64,000 nucleotides of DNA, taken from NCBI GenBank assembly GCA_040221095.1, contig JAVJVP010000008.1, forward strand, positions 62,001-126,000. Direction: 5' to 3'. Positions 8,542 to 17,043 of the stretch are shown here, in pieces. Numbering within the stretch: position 1 is the first letter of the stretch; the number at the start of each line of letters is the position of its first letter. Source of the stretch: UBA1479 sp040221095 (GTDB lineage Bacteria; Pseudomonadota; Alphaproteobacteria; Rhodospirillales; Casp-alpha2). The position numbers and the translations under genes are program-made. The notes under the pieces were generated by a model, which saw nothing but the letters and a program-made list of their open reading frames with translations, did not search any database and had not been told where the DNA came from.

Positions 8542-8560
8542 TCCGGACGCCTTGTCCGGA
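8542..8560. other. Intercistronic hairpin between ispA and dxs
   Basis: TCCGGAC (8542-8548) and GTCCGGA (8554-8560) form a perfect 7-bp stem with a five-base loop in the 77-base gap between ispA and dxs. No T-tract follows on the minus strand, so it looks more like an mRNA-processing or stability element than a terminator. Confidence 0.4.
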
Positions 8561-8596
8561 CCAGATGTTGAAATCTCTTCCGTCGTTTCGGTCGGA

Positions 8597-9496
8597 TCAG
8601 GCGCGCCGTTCAACGATGAATCGCGCCAATTGCTTGAGAAGGTCGCCCTTTTCACCGAACATTTCAAGGTGTCCCGCCGCCTGCTCGCTGAGCATGGCCG
8701 CCTGCTGACGCGCCTTGTCCACCCCCAGCAGGGAGACGAAGGTCGCCTTGTTGGCGTCGGCGTCCTTGCCGGTCGCCTTGCCGACCAGCGCCGCGTCACC
8801 TTCGACGTCCAGCAGATCGTCGGCGATCTGGAACGCCAGGCCGATATCGTGGGCATAGGCATGCAGGACCGAACGGGCCTCGTCCGAAGCCTTGCCCAGG
8901 ATTGCGCCCGCCGCCGCCGAAACGGCGATCAGATCGCCGGTCTTCATGCGCTGCAGGCGGGTGATCTGGGCCACGTCCAATTCATTGTCCTCGGCCCACA
9001 GGTCCATCATCTGGCCGCCGACCATGCCATGATCGCCGGCCGCCTTGGCCAGGGCCAGCACCAGATCGGCGCGCACCCTGGGATCGGAATGGGTCGCCTC
9101 TTCGGCCAGCACCTCGAACGCCTTGGTCAACAGGGCGTCGCCGGCCAGGATCGCCGTCGCCTCGTCGAATTTGATATGGCAGGTCGGCTGGCCGCGGCGC
9201 AGATCGTCGTCGTCCATGGCCGGCAGATCGTCATGGACCAGGGAATAGCAGTGGACCATTTCGACCGCCGCCGCCGTCCGCAGGGCCGAGGTCGTATCGA
9301 CACCGAACAGCGCCGCACTCTGCGTCACCAGGAACGGGCGGACCCGCTTGCCGCCGGCCAGGGAGGCATAGCGCATGGCCTCGACCACGCGCGCTTCGGG
9401 CGTGTCCGTCAGCGGCATCAGGGCATCGAGCATGTCCGTCACTTGCTTGGCGTTGTCGCCCAGTGCAGCCTGAAACTCCGAATCGGAATCTTTCAT
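8597..9496 (-). CDS. ispA: Polyprenyl synthetase, farnesyl/geranylgeranyl diphosphate synthase
   Basis: This 299-residue short-chain trans-prenyltransferase condenses IPP with allylic diphosphates. The first aspartate-rich motif is DDLPAMDDDD (from D89). The second is QIADDLLDVEGD near residue 225. The substrate-binding GGKRVRP motif is at about 48-54. Length is normal for IspA. It sits between xseB and dxs in the typical order. Product length (C15 or C20) cannot be decided by eye. Confidence 0.93.
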   Translation of the reverse strand: MKDSDSEFQAALGDNAKQVTDMLDALMPLTDTPEARVVEAMRYASLAGGKRVRPFLVTQSAALFGVDTTSALRTAAAVEMVHCYSLVHDDLPAMDDDDLRRGQPTCHIKFDEATAILAGDALLTKAFEVLAEEATHSDPRVRADLVLALAKAAGDHGMVGGQMMDLWAEDNELDVAQITRLQRMKTGDLIAVSAAAGAILGKASDEARSVLHAYAHDIGLAFQIADDLLDVEGDAALVGKATGKDADANKATFVSLLGVDKARQQAAMLSEQAAGHLEMFGEKGDLLKQLARFIVERRA

Positions 9497-9514
9497 CTTC
9501 TTGATTTTCCAGAA

Positions 9515-9793
9515 TTATTCTTGGTCGGCGGGTTCAGTGGTCAGGACGCCGCCGCTGCCGACGACGATCTTGTCGACGCGCAATTGCGCTTCCTTGAGTT
9601 TGGCCTCGCAATGGGTTTTCAGCGCCACACCCCGCGAATAGGAATCGATCGCCTGATCCAGGGACCCGGCCCCCTGCTCCAGCCCGCGCACGATGTCTTC
9701 AAGCTCGCTCATCGCGTCCTCGAAGCTCAGGGCGCGGACATCCGCCGGAATCTCCGTCTGGGCGTCGGTATCGGGGGTTTTCTGCTTGGCCAT
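9515..9793 (-). CDS. xseB: Exodeoxyribonuclease VII small subunit
   Basis: This 92-residue protein has the XseB core LSFEDAMSELEDIVRGLEQG, followed by a second helix with LDQAIDSYSRGVALKTHCEAKLKEA. It forms a helical hairpin that binds XseA in exonuclease VII. I start it at ATG 9793 (MAKQKTPD); upstream in-frame residues do not look coding. It is 18 bases upstream of ispA on the same strand, the usual neighbour. XseA is not in the window. Confidence 0.93.
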   Translation of the reverse strand: MAKQKTPDTDAQTEIPADVRALSFEDAMSELEDIVRGLEQGAGSLDQAIDSYSRGVALKTHCEAKLKEAQLRVDKIVVGSGGVLTTEPADQE

Positions 9794-9882
9794 GAAACAC
9801 CTTATCGACAGGGCGCGGGAGTGTAGGACTCTCGCCCCCATACCGCAAGTGCGAAGCCCCAATGGCGGCGGAATTCAGGGGT

Positions 9883-10812
9883 TTACTGCGTCATCAGGGC
9901 GCGCACATGCCCGGCGCTGCTTTCCGCCAGGGCGTTCAGGTCGTATCCCCCTTCAAGGCAGGACACCACCCGGTTGTCGCAGCAATCCCGGGCAACCCGC
10001 AGAAGCTCGACCGTGACCCAGACGAAATCCTCGGTCGTCAGCATGAGCGACGCCAGGGGATCGCGGGCATGAGCGTCGAATCCGGCGGAAATGATCAGAA
10101 GATCGGGGTTGAAGTCGCGCAAGGACGGCAGAATGCGGTCGCGGTAGCCCCGGCGGAAGGCATCCGTGCCGTCACCGGGGTTGAGCGGCAGATTGCAGAT
10201 GTTGTCGGCCACGCCCGTGTCCTGGACCATCCCCGTGCCCGGATAGGCCGGCCATTGGTGGGACGAGGCATAGAACAGGTTGGGGTCGTTCTGGAACGAA
10301 TGCTGCGTGCCGTTGCCATGATGAACGTCGAAATCGACCACGGCGACCTTTTCGATGCCCGCGGCCTGCTGGGCGTGACGGGCGGCGATGGCGACCGTGT
10401 TGAACAGGCAGAACCCCATGGCCTGGGACGATTCCGCGTGATGGCCCGGCGGACGCACGGCGCAGAAGGCGTTGCGCGCTTCGCCGCTGAGGACGGCGTC
10501 GACCGCGGAACAGGCGCCGCCGGCGGCGCGCAGCGCGGCCTCGGCCGATTTCGGCGACATGCTGGTGTCCGGATCCAGGTAGACGCGCCCTTCCGTCGGC
10601 ACGTTGTCCATCACCGTTTCCACGTAGTCGTGGCCATGGGTATTCTCGACCACGTCCAGATCAAGCATCGGCGCCTCGAGACGCCGCAGATCGGCGAAAG
10701 GTTCGGTCTCCAGGGCCTGCATGACCGCCTGCAGGCGCTCCGGACATTCCGGATGGCCGCGCCCCGGATCATGCTCCACGCAGGCCTGATGGAAATACAG
10801 ATGGGTCGTCAT
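9883..10812 (-). CDS. Histone deacetylase-family / acetoin-utilisation-type deacetylase
   Basis: This 309-residue zinc-dependent class II HDAC-like deacetylase carries the motifs RPPGHHAE (catalytic His pair), VVDFDVHHGNGTQ (zinc Asp and His) and ISAGFDAHARDPLA (zinc Asp). Bacterial members act on acetylated polyamines or other small acetylamides, or on acetyl-lysine; which one applies here is unknown. It is 89 bases from xseB and 46 bases from the WD40-cytochrome gene on the same strand, so it likely belongs to the same transcription run. It appears intact. Confidence 0.9.
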   Translation of the reverse strand: MTTHLYFHQACVEHDPGRGHPECPERLQAVMQALETEPFADLRRLEAPMLDLDVVENTHGHDYVETVMDNVPTEGRVYLDPDTSMSPKSAEAALRAAGGACSAVDAVLSGEARNAFCAVRPPGHHAESSQAMGFCLFNTVAIAARHAQQAAGIEKVAVVDFDVHHGNGTQHSFQNDPNLFYASSHQWPAYPGTGMVQDTGVADNICNLPLNPGDGTDAFRRGYRDRILPSLRDFNPDLLIISAGFDAHARDPLASLMLTTEDFVWVTVELLRVARDCCDNRVVSCLEGGYDLNALAESSAGHVRALMTQ

Positions 10813-10858
10813 CGGCGTCGTTCCTTTCTCCCGGCCCTTGTCTCGGCACGGGTTCGCG

Positions 10859-12247
10859 TCACTGTTTCGCCGCGCCTGTCGTCAGAACCCGGAGATAGTC
10901 CACGAGATTGGCAAGCTGCTCCTTATCCGGCACCTGCTGCACCGGCATCTTGGTGCCCGGCAAAAACTTGTCAGGCCCCTGATAGAACAGATCAAATAGG
11001 GTTTTTTCGTTCCAAGTAAAGGACTTGTTTCTGAGGGCACCGGAATAATTATAGCCCTCGACCGCGCCCACCGGGCGGCCCCACAACCCCTCGAAATGCG
11101 GGCCCGAACGGGACGCCGCCTGGGCATCCAAGGCGTGGCAATTGGCGCATTTGGTGAACAGCTTGGCCCCCGGGTGGCTGCTCGACAACCAGGGCTGCTT
11201 GCCGGTCTTGTCGCCGGCCCGAAGACCGATGCGGTCCCCCGTTTCCAGGTGCCACACGGCGGTGGTTTCGTCGGCGCTGGCGGTCAACGCGAAGCGGCCG
11301 TCCGGCGTGAAGCGGGCGGCCCAGATGATTTTGTCGTGGGCGGGAATGGTCGTCAGGACAGCCCCCGTCGCCAGGTCCCATTCCACCAGGCGCCCGTCCC
11401 GCCCTGCCGACAGGGCGCGGCGCCCGTCCGGCGACACGGCGGTGGCATAGACCTGCCCGGTACGGTCCTCGCCATGAGCAAGAACCGTGACCGCCTCGCG
11501 GGTCTTGACGTCCCACAGGCGCAGCGTGCGGTCGATGCTGGCCGTCAGCAGGCGCGCCCCCCCGGGCACAGCGTTCATTTTCGTGACGCCCTGGCGATGG
11601 CCTTCGAGAACGCCTTGCAGGCGGCCGTCGGCGATGGACCACATCCCGATCTTGCCGTCATGCCCGCCGGCGGCGACCCAGGTGCCGCCGTTGATGAAGG
11701 CGACGTCGTTAATCGGCGCGGAATGAGTGATGACACGGACCGCCTCGCCCGTCGCCATGTTCCAGATACGCAAGGTCTTGTCCCATGACCCGGTGGCGAC
11801 CAGTTTATTGTCGGACGACACGGTGGCGGCCATGACCTTGTGGCCGTGCCCGCTCAGACGCTGGACCAGCTTGCCCGAGGGCACGGCCCAGATGATCGCC
11901 GTCTTGTCGTCGCTGGTGGTCACGGCGTGCCGGCCGTCGGGGGCGAACACGGCGCTGGTCACCGGCCCTTCATGGGCGTCCAGGACCGCGACCTCCGCCT
12001 GGGTTCCGAAATCCCACAGCCGCGCCGTGAAATCGAAACTGGCCGTGACGACCCAATGGCCGTCCGGCGACACATCCACCGCCCGCACCATGCCGCCGTG
12101 ACCGATCAGGTCAGCCCGTGCGCCGCCGGATACCGCCGCAGCCAACAGCATCGCGAAGCAGCCCGCCAAAAGCCGGGAAACGCGGGACAATCGGACAGTC
12201 GGCCCATGGGGGGGAAGGTGGGCACGCGGGGCGGTCAGGATCGGCAT
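10859..12247 (-). CDS. WD40 beta-propeller fused to a c-type cytochrome, exported
   Basis: This is a protein of about 462 residues. A signal peptide (hydrophobic LLAGCFAMLLAAAVSGGARA near 30-50) is followed by seven WD-type repeats ending in LW, IW, IW, MW, LW, EW and VW, enough for a closed seven-bladed propeller. A C-terminal cytochrome c domain has KCANCH as haem-binding CxxCH, and PGTKMP supplies the likely axial Met. It resembles small class I cytochromes joined to a propeller. I prefer ATG 12247 over 12304. A periplasmic electron-transfer or sensing role is inferred; the partner is unknown. It is divergent from the RND efflux genes. Confidence 0.85.
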   Translation of the reverse strand: MPILTAPRAHLPPHGPTVRLSRVSRLLAGCFAMLLAAAVSGGARADLIGHGGMVRAVDVSPDGHWVVTASFDFTARLWDFGTQAEVAVLDAHEGPVTSAVFAPDGRHAVTTSDDKTAIIWAVPSGKLVQRLSGHGHKVMAATVSSDNKLVATGSWDKTLRIWNMATGEAVRVITHSAPINDVAFINGGTWVAAGGHDGKIGMWSIADGRLQGVLEGHRQGVTKMNAVPGGARLLTASIDRTLRLWDVKTREAVTVLAHGEDRTGQVYATAVSPDGRRALSAGRDGRLVEWDLATGAVLTTIPAHDKIIWAARFTPDGRFALTASADETTAVWHLETGDRIGLRAGDKTGKQPWLSSSHPGAKLFTKCANCHALDAQAASRSGPHFEGLWGRPVGAVEGYNYSGALRNKSFTWNEKTLFDLFYQGPDKFLPGTKMPVQQVPDKEQLANLVDYLRVLTTGAAKQ

Positions 12248-12331
12248 ACCAATTATATTGGAAGAAGCTCCGCCCCTTGCCAACCGACTTTTCGCCATGC
12301 GCAAATAGGACGTCCTGACGGCAAATTACGT

Positions 12332-12357
12332 GCAATTTTGCTTGCAATACTGATTGC
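12332..12357. promoter_or_regulatory. Repeated GCAAT sites in the divergent wd40-cyt / RND control region
   Basis: GCAAT occurs at 12332-12336 and 12344-12348 and inverted as ATTGC at 12353-12357, so the last two form the palindrome GCAAT-ACTG-ATTGC. They lie between divergent promoters and may be an operator. The repressor is not encoded next door. Confidence 0.3.
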
Positions 12358-12399
12358 GGGAGACAGGCCCCCTGCCTAAACTGTCGCCCGCCGCAGGCC

Positions 12400-12419
12400 C
12401 GGGCCCGAATTCGGGCCCG
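12400..12419. promoter_or_regulatory. Perfect 20-bp palindrome in the RND leader
   Basis: CGGGCCCGAA (12400-12409) is followed directly by its reverse complement TTCGGGCCCG (12410-12419), 17 bases before the adaptor start codon. As DNA it could be an operator; as RNA it would be a very stable hairpin just before the AGAGGA ribosome binding site. Confidence 0.45.
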
Positions 12420-12436
12420 AACCAGAGGAACGCCCC

Positions 12437-13615
12437 TTGATGTCCGCAGTCCGGCCCACCGTCTTCGTTCTATCTGCATTCGCCGTTGTTTCTCTGATGT
12501 CCCTCACGACCGCCCGGGCGCAGGCGCCGCAGGCCGTGCCTGTCGTCGTCGATCGCGTGCTGGCCGAAGAATCGCATCAGAACCTGCCCGTGATCGGCCG
12601 CTTCATCGCCCGCCAGGCCGGTCCTGTCGCGGCGCGGATCAGCGGCCCCGTCGCCGAATTCAAGGTCGATGTCGGCGACCGGGTGGCCAAAGGCGACGTT
12701 TTGGCCGTGCTGGTCAAAGACAGCCTGACGTGGGAACGGGAACTAAAGGCGGCCGAATTGAACAGATTCCAGGCCGCCCTGGACACGGCCCGGGAAACCC
12801 TGAAGCTGCGCCAACAGGAATTGTCCCGCCTGGAAGGCTTGCGCAAGTCGGCCGCGTTCTCGCAGGCCCGGCTTGACGACAAGCTTCAGGAAGTCGCCGT
12901 CGCCAAGGCCGAAATCGCCGTCGCCGGCGCCCAGATGGCCAGCGCCAAGGCCAGTCTGGAATTGGCCGACATCGCCCTGTCCTACGCCGATGTCGTCGCC
13001 CCCTACGGCGGCGTCGTGTCGCGCCGCCACACGGAAGCCGGCGCCTTCGTCAACCTGGGCGATCCCCTGATCACGCTGATCAACGACATGGACCTTGAGA
13101 TCGAGGCCGACGTGCCGGGGCGCAACGTCGGCGGCCTGGCGCCCGGGGTTCGCGTCTCCGCCAAGCTGTCCCCCACCGTCAAGATCGAAGCCACCGTGCG
13201 CGCCGTCGTGCCCGACGAAAACCCGCAGACACGCACCCGCACGGTGCGCTTCCGGCTTGATACCCCGGCCGACGGAACCGGCATCGCCGCCAACCAGAGC
13301 GTGACGCTGAGCATTCCCGCCGCCCGCGTGGCCTCGGTGGTCACCGTGCACAAGGACGCGATCCTAAACCGCCTGGGCAAGACCATTGTGTTCCTGCACC
13401 AGGAGGGCAAGGCCCTGATCCGCCCGGTGCGCCTGGGCGAGGCCATGGGCAGCCGCCTGATCGTCGAGGGCGGTCTGGCCGCCGGTGACCTGGTGGTCGT
13501 GCGCGGCAACGAACGCCTGCGCCCCGGACAGGACATCTCATTTACTCCGCCACCGAACGGCGGAGAGGCCGCCCCTGCCGCCGACGCGGCCGAGCCCCCC
13601 AAACCGAAGACCTGA
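12437..13615 (+). CDS. RND efflux periplasmic adaptor subunit
   Basis: This 392-residue membrane fusion protein has a signal peptide (residues about 8-30, ending ARAQA). The lipoyl-type hairpin is split around a coiled-coil of about 100-165 (ELNRFQAALDTARETLKLR). The second lipoyl half is SYADVVAPYGGVVSRR, followed by a beta-barrel domain with the repeated GxG-type turn. The C-terminus is rich in Pro and Ala. It links an inner-membrane RND pump to an outer-membrane channel; no TolC-like gene lies nearby. The permease follows after 19 bases, so the two are co-transcribed. Confidence 0.92.
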   Translation: MMSAVRPTVFVLSAFAVVSLMSLTTARAQAPQAVPVVVDRVLAEESHQNLPVIGRFIARQAGPVAARISGPVAEFKVDVGDRVAKGDVLAVLVKDSLTWERELKAAELNRFQAALDTARETLKLRQQELSRLEGLRKSAAFSQARLDDKLQEVAVAKAEIAVAGAQMASAKASLELADIALSYADVVAPYGGVVSRRHTEAGAFVNLGDPLITLINDMDLEIEADVPGRNVGGLAPGVRVSAKLSPTVKIEATVRAVVPDENPQTRTRTVRFRLDTPADGTGIAANQSVTLSIPAARVASVVTVHKDAILNRLGKTIVFLHQEGKALIRPVRLGEAMGSRLIVEGGLAAGDLVVVRGNERLRPGQDISFTPPPNGGEAAPAADAAEPPKPKT

Positions 13616-13634
13616 GGCCCGGAGACGCCGATCC

Positions 13635-16600
13635 ATGGACCTGATCCGGTTATCCATCCAGCGACCCATCGCCGTCATGGCGGCGGTGCTGATGCTGATC
13701 CTGTTCGGCGTGGTGGCGCTCTATTCGATTCCGATCCAGTTGACGCCGGACATCCGCAAGCCGGTCATCAGCGTCGAGACGGTCTGGCCCGGCGCCGCCC
13801 CGGCCGAGGTCGAACGCGAAATCATCGTCAAACAGGAAGAGGTCCTCAAGGGCATCGAAGGGCTGGAGGAAATCCGCTCCGAATCCCAGGACGGGCGCGG
13901 ACGCATCAACCTGGAATTCGCCATCGGCACCAACATGGACAAGGCCCTGCTGTTGGCGTCCAACCGGCTTGACCGGGTCAACGGCTATCCCGAGGAAGCG
14001 GACGAACCGTCGATCCAGACCGCCAGCGCCGAGGACAATCCCATCGCCTGGTTCGTGATCGTCCGTAAGCCCGGCAACAACGAGGAAATTCACCGGTTCG
14101 GCGATTTCGCCGAAGAGGTGATCCAGGACCGCATCGAGCGCGTGGCCGGCGTGGCGCGGGTCAACCTGTACGGCGCCGCGCGCAAGGAAATGACGATCTT
14201 CGTCGAACCGGACCGCATGGCGCGCTACGGCCTGACCGTGACGGAGGTCGTCGACAAACTGCGCGCCGCCAATTCATCGGTGTCGGCGGGCGACGTGGAC
14301 GAAGGCAAGCGCCGCTACGTCGTGCGCACCGAGGGCGAGTTCCAGCGACTGGAGGACGTGTCCGGCGTGATCCTGCGTTCGGACCGCGACCCCGTGACCG
14401 GCCGCTTCGCCCGCGTCACCGTGGGTGACATCGCGACCGTCGCCTGGGACACCTCCAAGCCGACGGAACGCATCCGCTTCAACGGCCGGCCGGCCATGGC
14501 CTTCAACGCCGTGCGCGAAGGCGGCGCCAACGTAATCGAGGTGATGCGCGGCATCCGCGAGGCCGTGAAGGAGTTGAACGAATACGCCCTGCCGTCCCAG
14601 GCCCTGGAACTGCGGCAGGTCTACGACGAAACCATCTACATCAATTCGTCCATCGACCTGGTGCAGCAGAACATCATCGTCGGCGGCGCGCTTGCCGCCG
14701 TCATGCTGCTGCTGTTCCTGCGCTCCGGCGGGGCGACGCTGATCGTCTCCATGGCGATCCCCGTGTCCGTGATCGGCGCCTTCGTCGCCATGGCGGCCAT
14801 GGGCCGGTCGCTCAACGTGATCTCGCTGGCCGGGATCGCCTTCGCCGTCGGCATGGTCGTCGACGCGGCGATCGTGGTGCTGGAAAACATCTTCCGCCAC
14901 CGCGAACTGGGCCGTACGCGGGCCGAGGCCGCCTACCGCGGGGCCAAGCAGGTCTGGGTCGCGGTCCTGGTGTCGGCCCTGACCACGGTGATGGTGTTCA
15001 TCCCCATCCTGGTCATGGATCTGGAGGCCGGGCAATTGTTCCGCGACATCGCCGTCGCACTTTCGGTTTCCGTGCTGATTTCCCTGCTGGTCGCCGTCAC
15101 CCTGATCCCGGCGCTGGCCAACCGGATTCTCGGGTCGCCCGGCGAGGACAGCATCGTCCGCCGCCACATCCCGGTGATCGACGATTTCGCGGCCCTGTTC
15201 ATGAAGTCGCTGATGGGCCTGACCAAATGGGTCACCGCGTCGCGCCTGCGTTCCGTCATCATGGTCACCGTTCTGTGCAGCATCTGCACCGGCATCACCT
15301 GGCTATTGCTGCCCAAGCTGGAATACCTGCCCTCGGGCAACCGCAACCTCATCATCGGCTTCATCGTGCCGCCGCCGGGCTACAACCTGGACACCATGGA
15401 GCAGATCGCCCGCGGCTACGAAAAAGAGGTGTTCCCGCTGCTGGCCGAGGTTTCGGGACCGGAGCCGGATGCCCAGGGCCGGCCCAAGCTGAACCGCTTT
15501 TTCTTCGTCACCTTCCGCGGCCGCACCATCCTGGGCGCCGCCGCCCATGATCCGACGCGGGTCAAGGACCTGATCCCGATCCTCAGCGAAGCCGCGTTCA
15601 AGGAACCGGGCACGCTCGGCCAGATCACCCAGCGCTCTCTGTTCGGGCGCGGCGTGACCGGCACCCGCGCCATTGATCTCAACATCCTGGGCCCGGACCT
15701 GGAACCCTTGATGGAAACGGCGCTCAAGACCTTCAACCGCGTCAATCAGGAATTCCCCCGCAAGGAGGGCAATCAGGTCCGCCCGCAGCCCGAACTTGTC
15801 CTGGGGGCGCCCGAACTGCGCATCCGCCCCAACCGGGTCAAGCTCGCCGACAACGGCGTCACCGCGCGCCAGTTGTCGGACACCATCGACGCCTTCAACG
15901 ACGGCCTGCGCATCGCCGAGATCACCGTCGGTAACAAGCTGGTCGACCTGATGATCAAGGGTCCGCTGGATCAGGTGACCGAAACCCAGGGCATCAGCAG
16001 CCTGCCCGTCGTGACCTCGGCCGGGTTGATCATTCCCGCCGCGTCCCTGGCCGACATCGAAATGACCACGGGGCCGACCCAGATCAACCATTTCGAACGC
16101 CAGCGCGCGGTCACCCTGTCGATCCTGCCGCGCGACGACGTACCGCTGGAACAGGCCCTTGAGATCATCAAGACCAAGGTCATCGACCCCATGTACGCCG
16201 AAGGCCTGCCGCCCGGCATGTCGCTGCGCCTCACGGGCACGGCGGACAAGCTGAACCAGACCTGGCAGGCCATGAAGCTCGACCTGGGGATCGCCGTGAT
16301 CATCGTTTACCTGGTCATGGCGGTGCTGTTCGAAAGCTTCCTCTATCCGCTCATCATCATGCTGTCCGTGCCGCTGGCCACGGCGGGCGGGGTGGTCGGG
16401 CTGTCGCTGCTGAACCTGTTCACGTTCCAGCCGCTGGACATGCTGACCCTGCTGGGTTTCGTGATTTTGATCGGCATCGTCGTCAACAACGCCATCCTTC
16501 TGGTGCATCAGACCCTGGTGCATGTCCGCGAGGACGGCATGGCGCCGGCCGAGGCGATCCGCGAGGCGACCAGCAACCGCATCCGGCCCATCTTCATGTC

Positions 16601-16838
16601 GACCCTGACCAGCGTGTTCGGGATGATGCCCCTGGTGGTGTTTCCGGGGGCGGGCTCGGAACTGTACCGTGGGCTTGGGTCGGTCGTGCTGGGCGGCCTG
16701 TCCCTGTCGGCGATTCTCACACTCGCCATCATTCCGCCGCTTTTAACCCTTGTCATCGGGGTCGGCGAAAAACGGGGGAAATCTCCGGCCGGACACGGGG
16801 CTGACGCGTCCGCCGCAGACTCCCTGGCGGCCGAATAA
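13635..16838 (+). CDS. RND efflux permease with altered proton-relay residues
   Basis: This 1067-residue pump of the HAE-type RND superfamily starts MDLIRLSIQRPIAV. It has twelve membrane segments and two large periplasmic loops. ATG 13635 is preceded by GGAGA; a longer frame upstream overlaps the adaptor and is not coding. In TM4 the AcrB pair D407-D408 reads D410-A411 (GMVVDAAIVVLEN), and in TM10 the position of K940 is N951 (IVVNNAILLV). The classic Asp-Asp-Lys proton relay is therefore only partly present, as in some other RND subclasses. Substrate is unknown. Confidence 0.92.
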   Translation: MDLIRLSIQRPIAVMAAVLMLILFGVVALYSIPIQLTPDIRKPVISVETVWPGAAPAEVEREIIVKQEEVLKGIEGLEEIRSESQDGRGRINLEFAIGTNMDKALLLASNRLDRVNGYPEEADEPSIQTASAEDNPIAWFVIVRKPGNNEEIHRFGDFAEEVIQDRIERVAGVARVNLYGAARKEMTIFVEPDRMARYGLTVTEVVDKLRAANSSVSAGDVDEGKRRYVVRTEGEFQRLEDVSGVILRSDRDPVTGRFARVTVGDIATVAWDTSKPTERIRFNGRPAMAFNAVREGGANVIEVMRGIREAVKELNEYALPSQALELRQVYDETIYINSSIDLVQQNIIVGGALAAVMLLLFLRSGGATLIVSMAIPVSVIGAFVAMAAMGRSLNVISLAGIAFAVGMVVDAAIVVLENIFRHRELGRTRAEAAYRGAKQVWVAVLVSALTTVMVFIPILVMDLEAGQLFRDIAVALSVSVLISLLVAVTLIPALANRILGSPGEDSIVRRHIPVIDDFAALFMKSLMGLTKWVTASRLRSVIMVTVLCSICTGITWLLLPKLEYLPSGNRNLIIGFIVPPPGYNLDTMEQIARGYEKEVFPLLAEVSGPEPDAQGRPKLNRFFFVTFRGRTILGAAAHDPTRVKDLIPILSEAAFKEPGTLGQITQRSLFGRGVTGTRAIDLNILGPDLEPLMETALKTFNRVNQEFPRKEGNQVRPQPELVLGAPELRIRPNRVKLADNGVTARQLSDTIDAFNDGLRIAEITVGNKLVDLMIKGPLDQVTETQGISSLPVVTSAGLIIPAASLADIEMTTGPTQINHFERQRAVTLSILPRDDVPLEQALEIIKTKVIDPMYAEGLPPGMSLRLTGTADKLNQTWQAMKLDLGIAVIIVYLVMAVLFESFLYPLIIMLSVPLATAGGVVGLSLLNLFTFQPLDMLTLLGFVILIGIVVNNAILLVHQTLVHVREDGMAPAEAIREATSNRIRPIFMSTLTSVFGMMPLVVFPGAGSELYRGLGSVVLGGLSLSAILTLAIIPPLLTLVIGVGEKRGKSPAGHGADASAADSLAAE

Positions 16839-16941
16839 CCATGAAGGACGGATGGAAAGATGGAAACGTCTAGACCACGGTCTGTCCGAAAGTATGGGTT
16901 TACCCTGGCCTTATGTCCGGTTTTATCCGCCCGTGAAATTG

Positions 16942-16951
16942 CTTATATAAG
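16942..16951. promoter_or_regulatory. Palindrome CTTATATAAG upstream of the arsR-type gene
   Basis: A perfect 10-bp AT-rich palindrome lies about 93 bases before the ArsR-family start codon in an otherwise GC-rich gap. It overlaps a plausible -10 element (TATATA). ArsR-family repressors usually bind such dyads at their own promoters, so it is a candidate autoregulatory operator. Confidence 0.35.
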
Positions 16952-17043
16952 GCCCCAGCACCCCACCGCGCGTATACCCCAAGGGTGAACCGGCGCGGTC
17001 AATAGCAACAACAACCATCGTCATAAGGACAATAACAACAGCC

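Noticed and set aside
7299..8708. 469-codon plus-strand frame opposite dxs
   Set aside because: It is fully antisense to dxs, whose motifs are intact. The product is low-complexity (Gly/Asp/His/Val rich), as expected of a shadow in GC-rich DNA.
13485..13634. In-frame 50-codon extension of the RND permease
   Set aside because: It overlaps the end of the adaptor gene, and the normal RND N-terminus MDLIRLSIQRP begins at 13635 after GGAGA.
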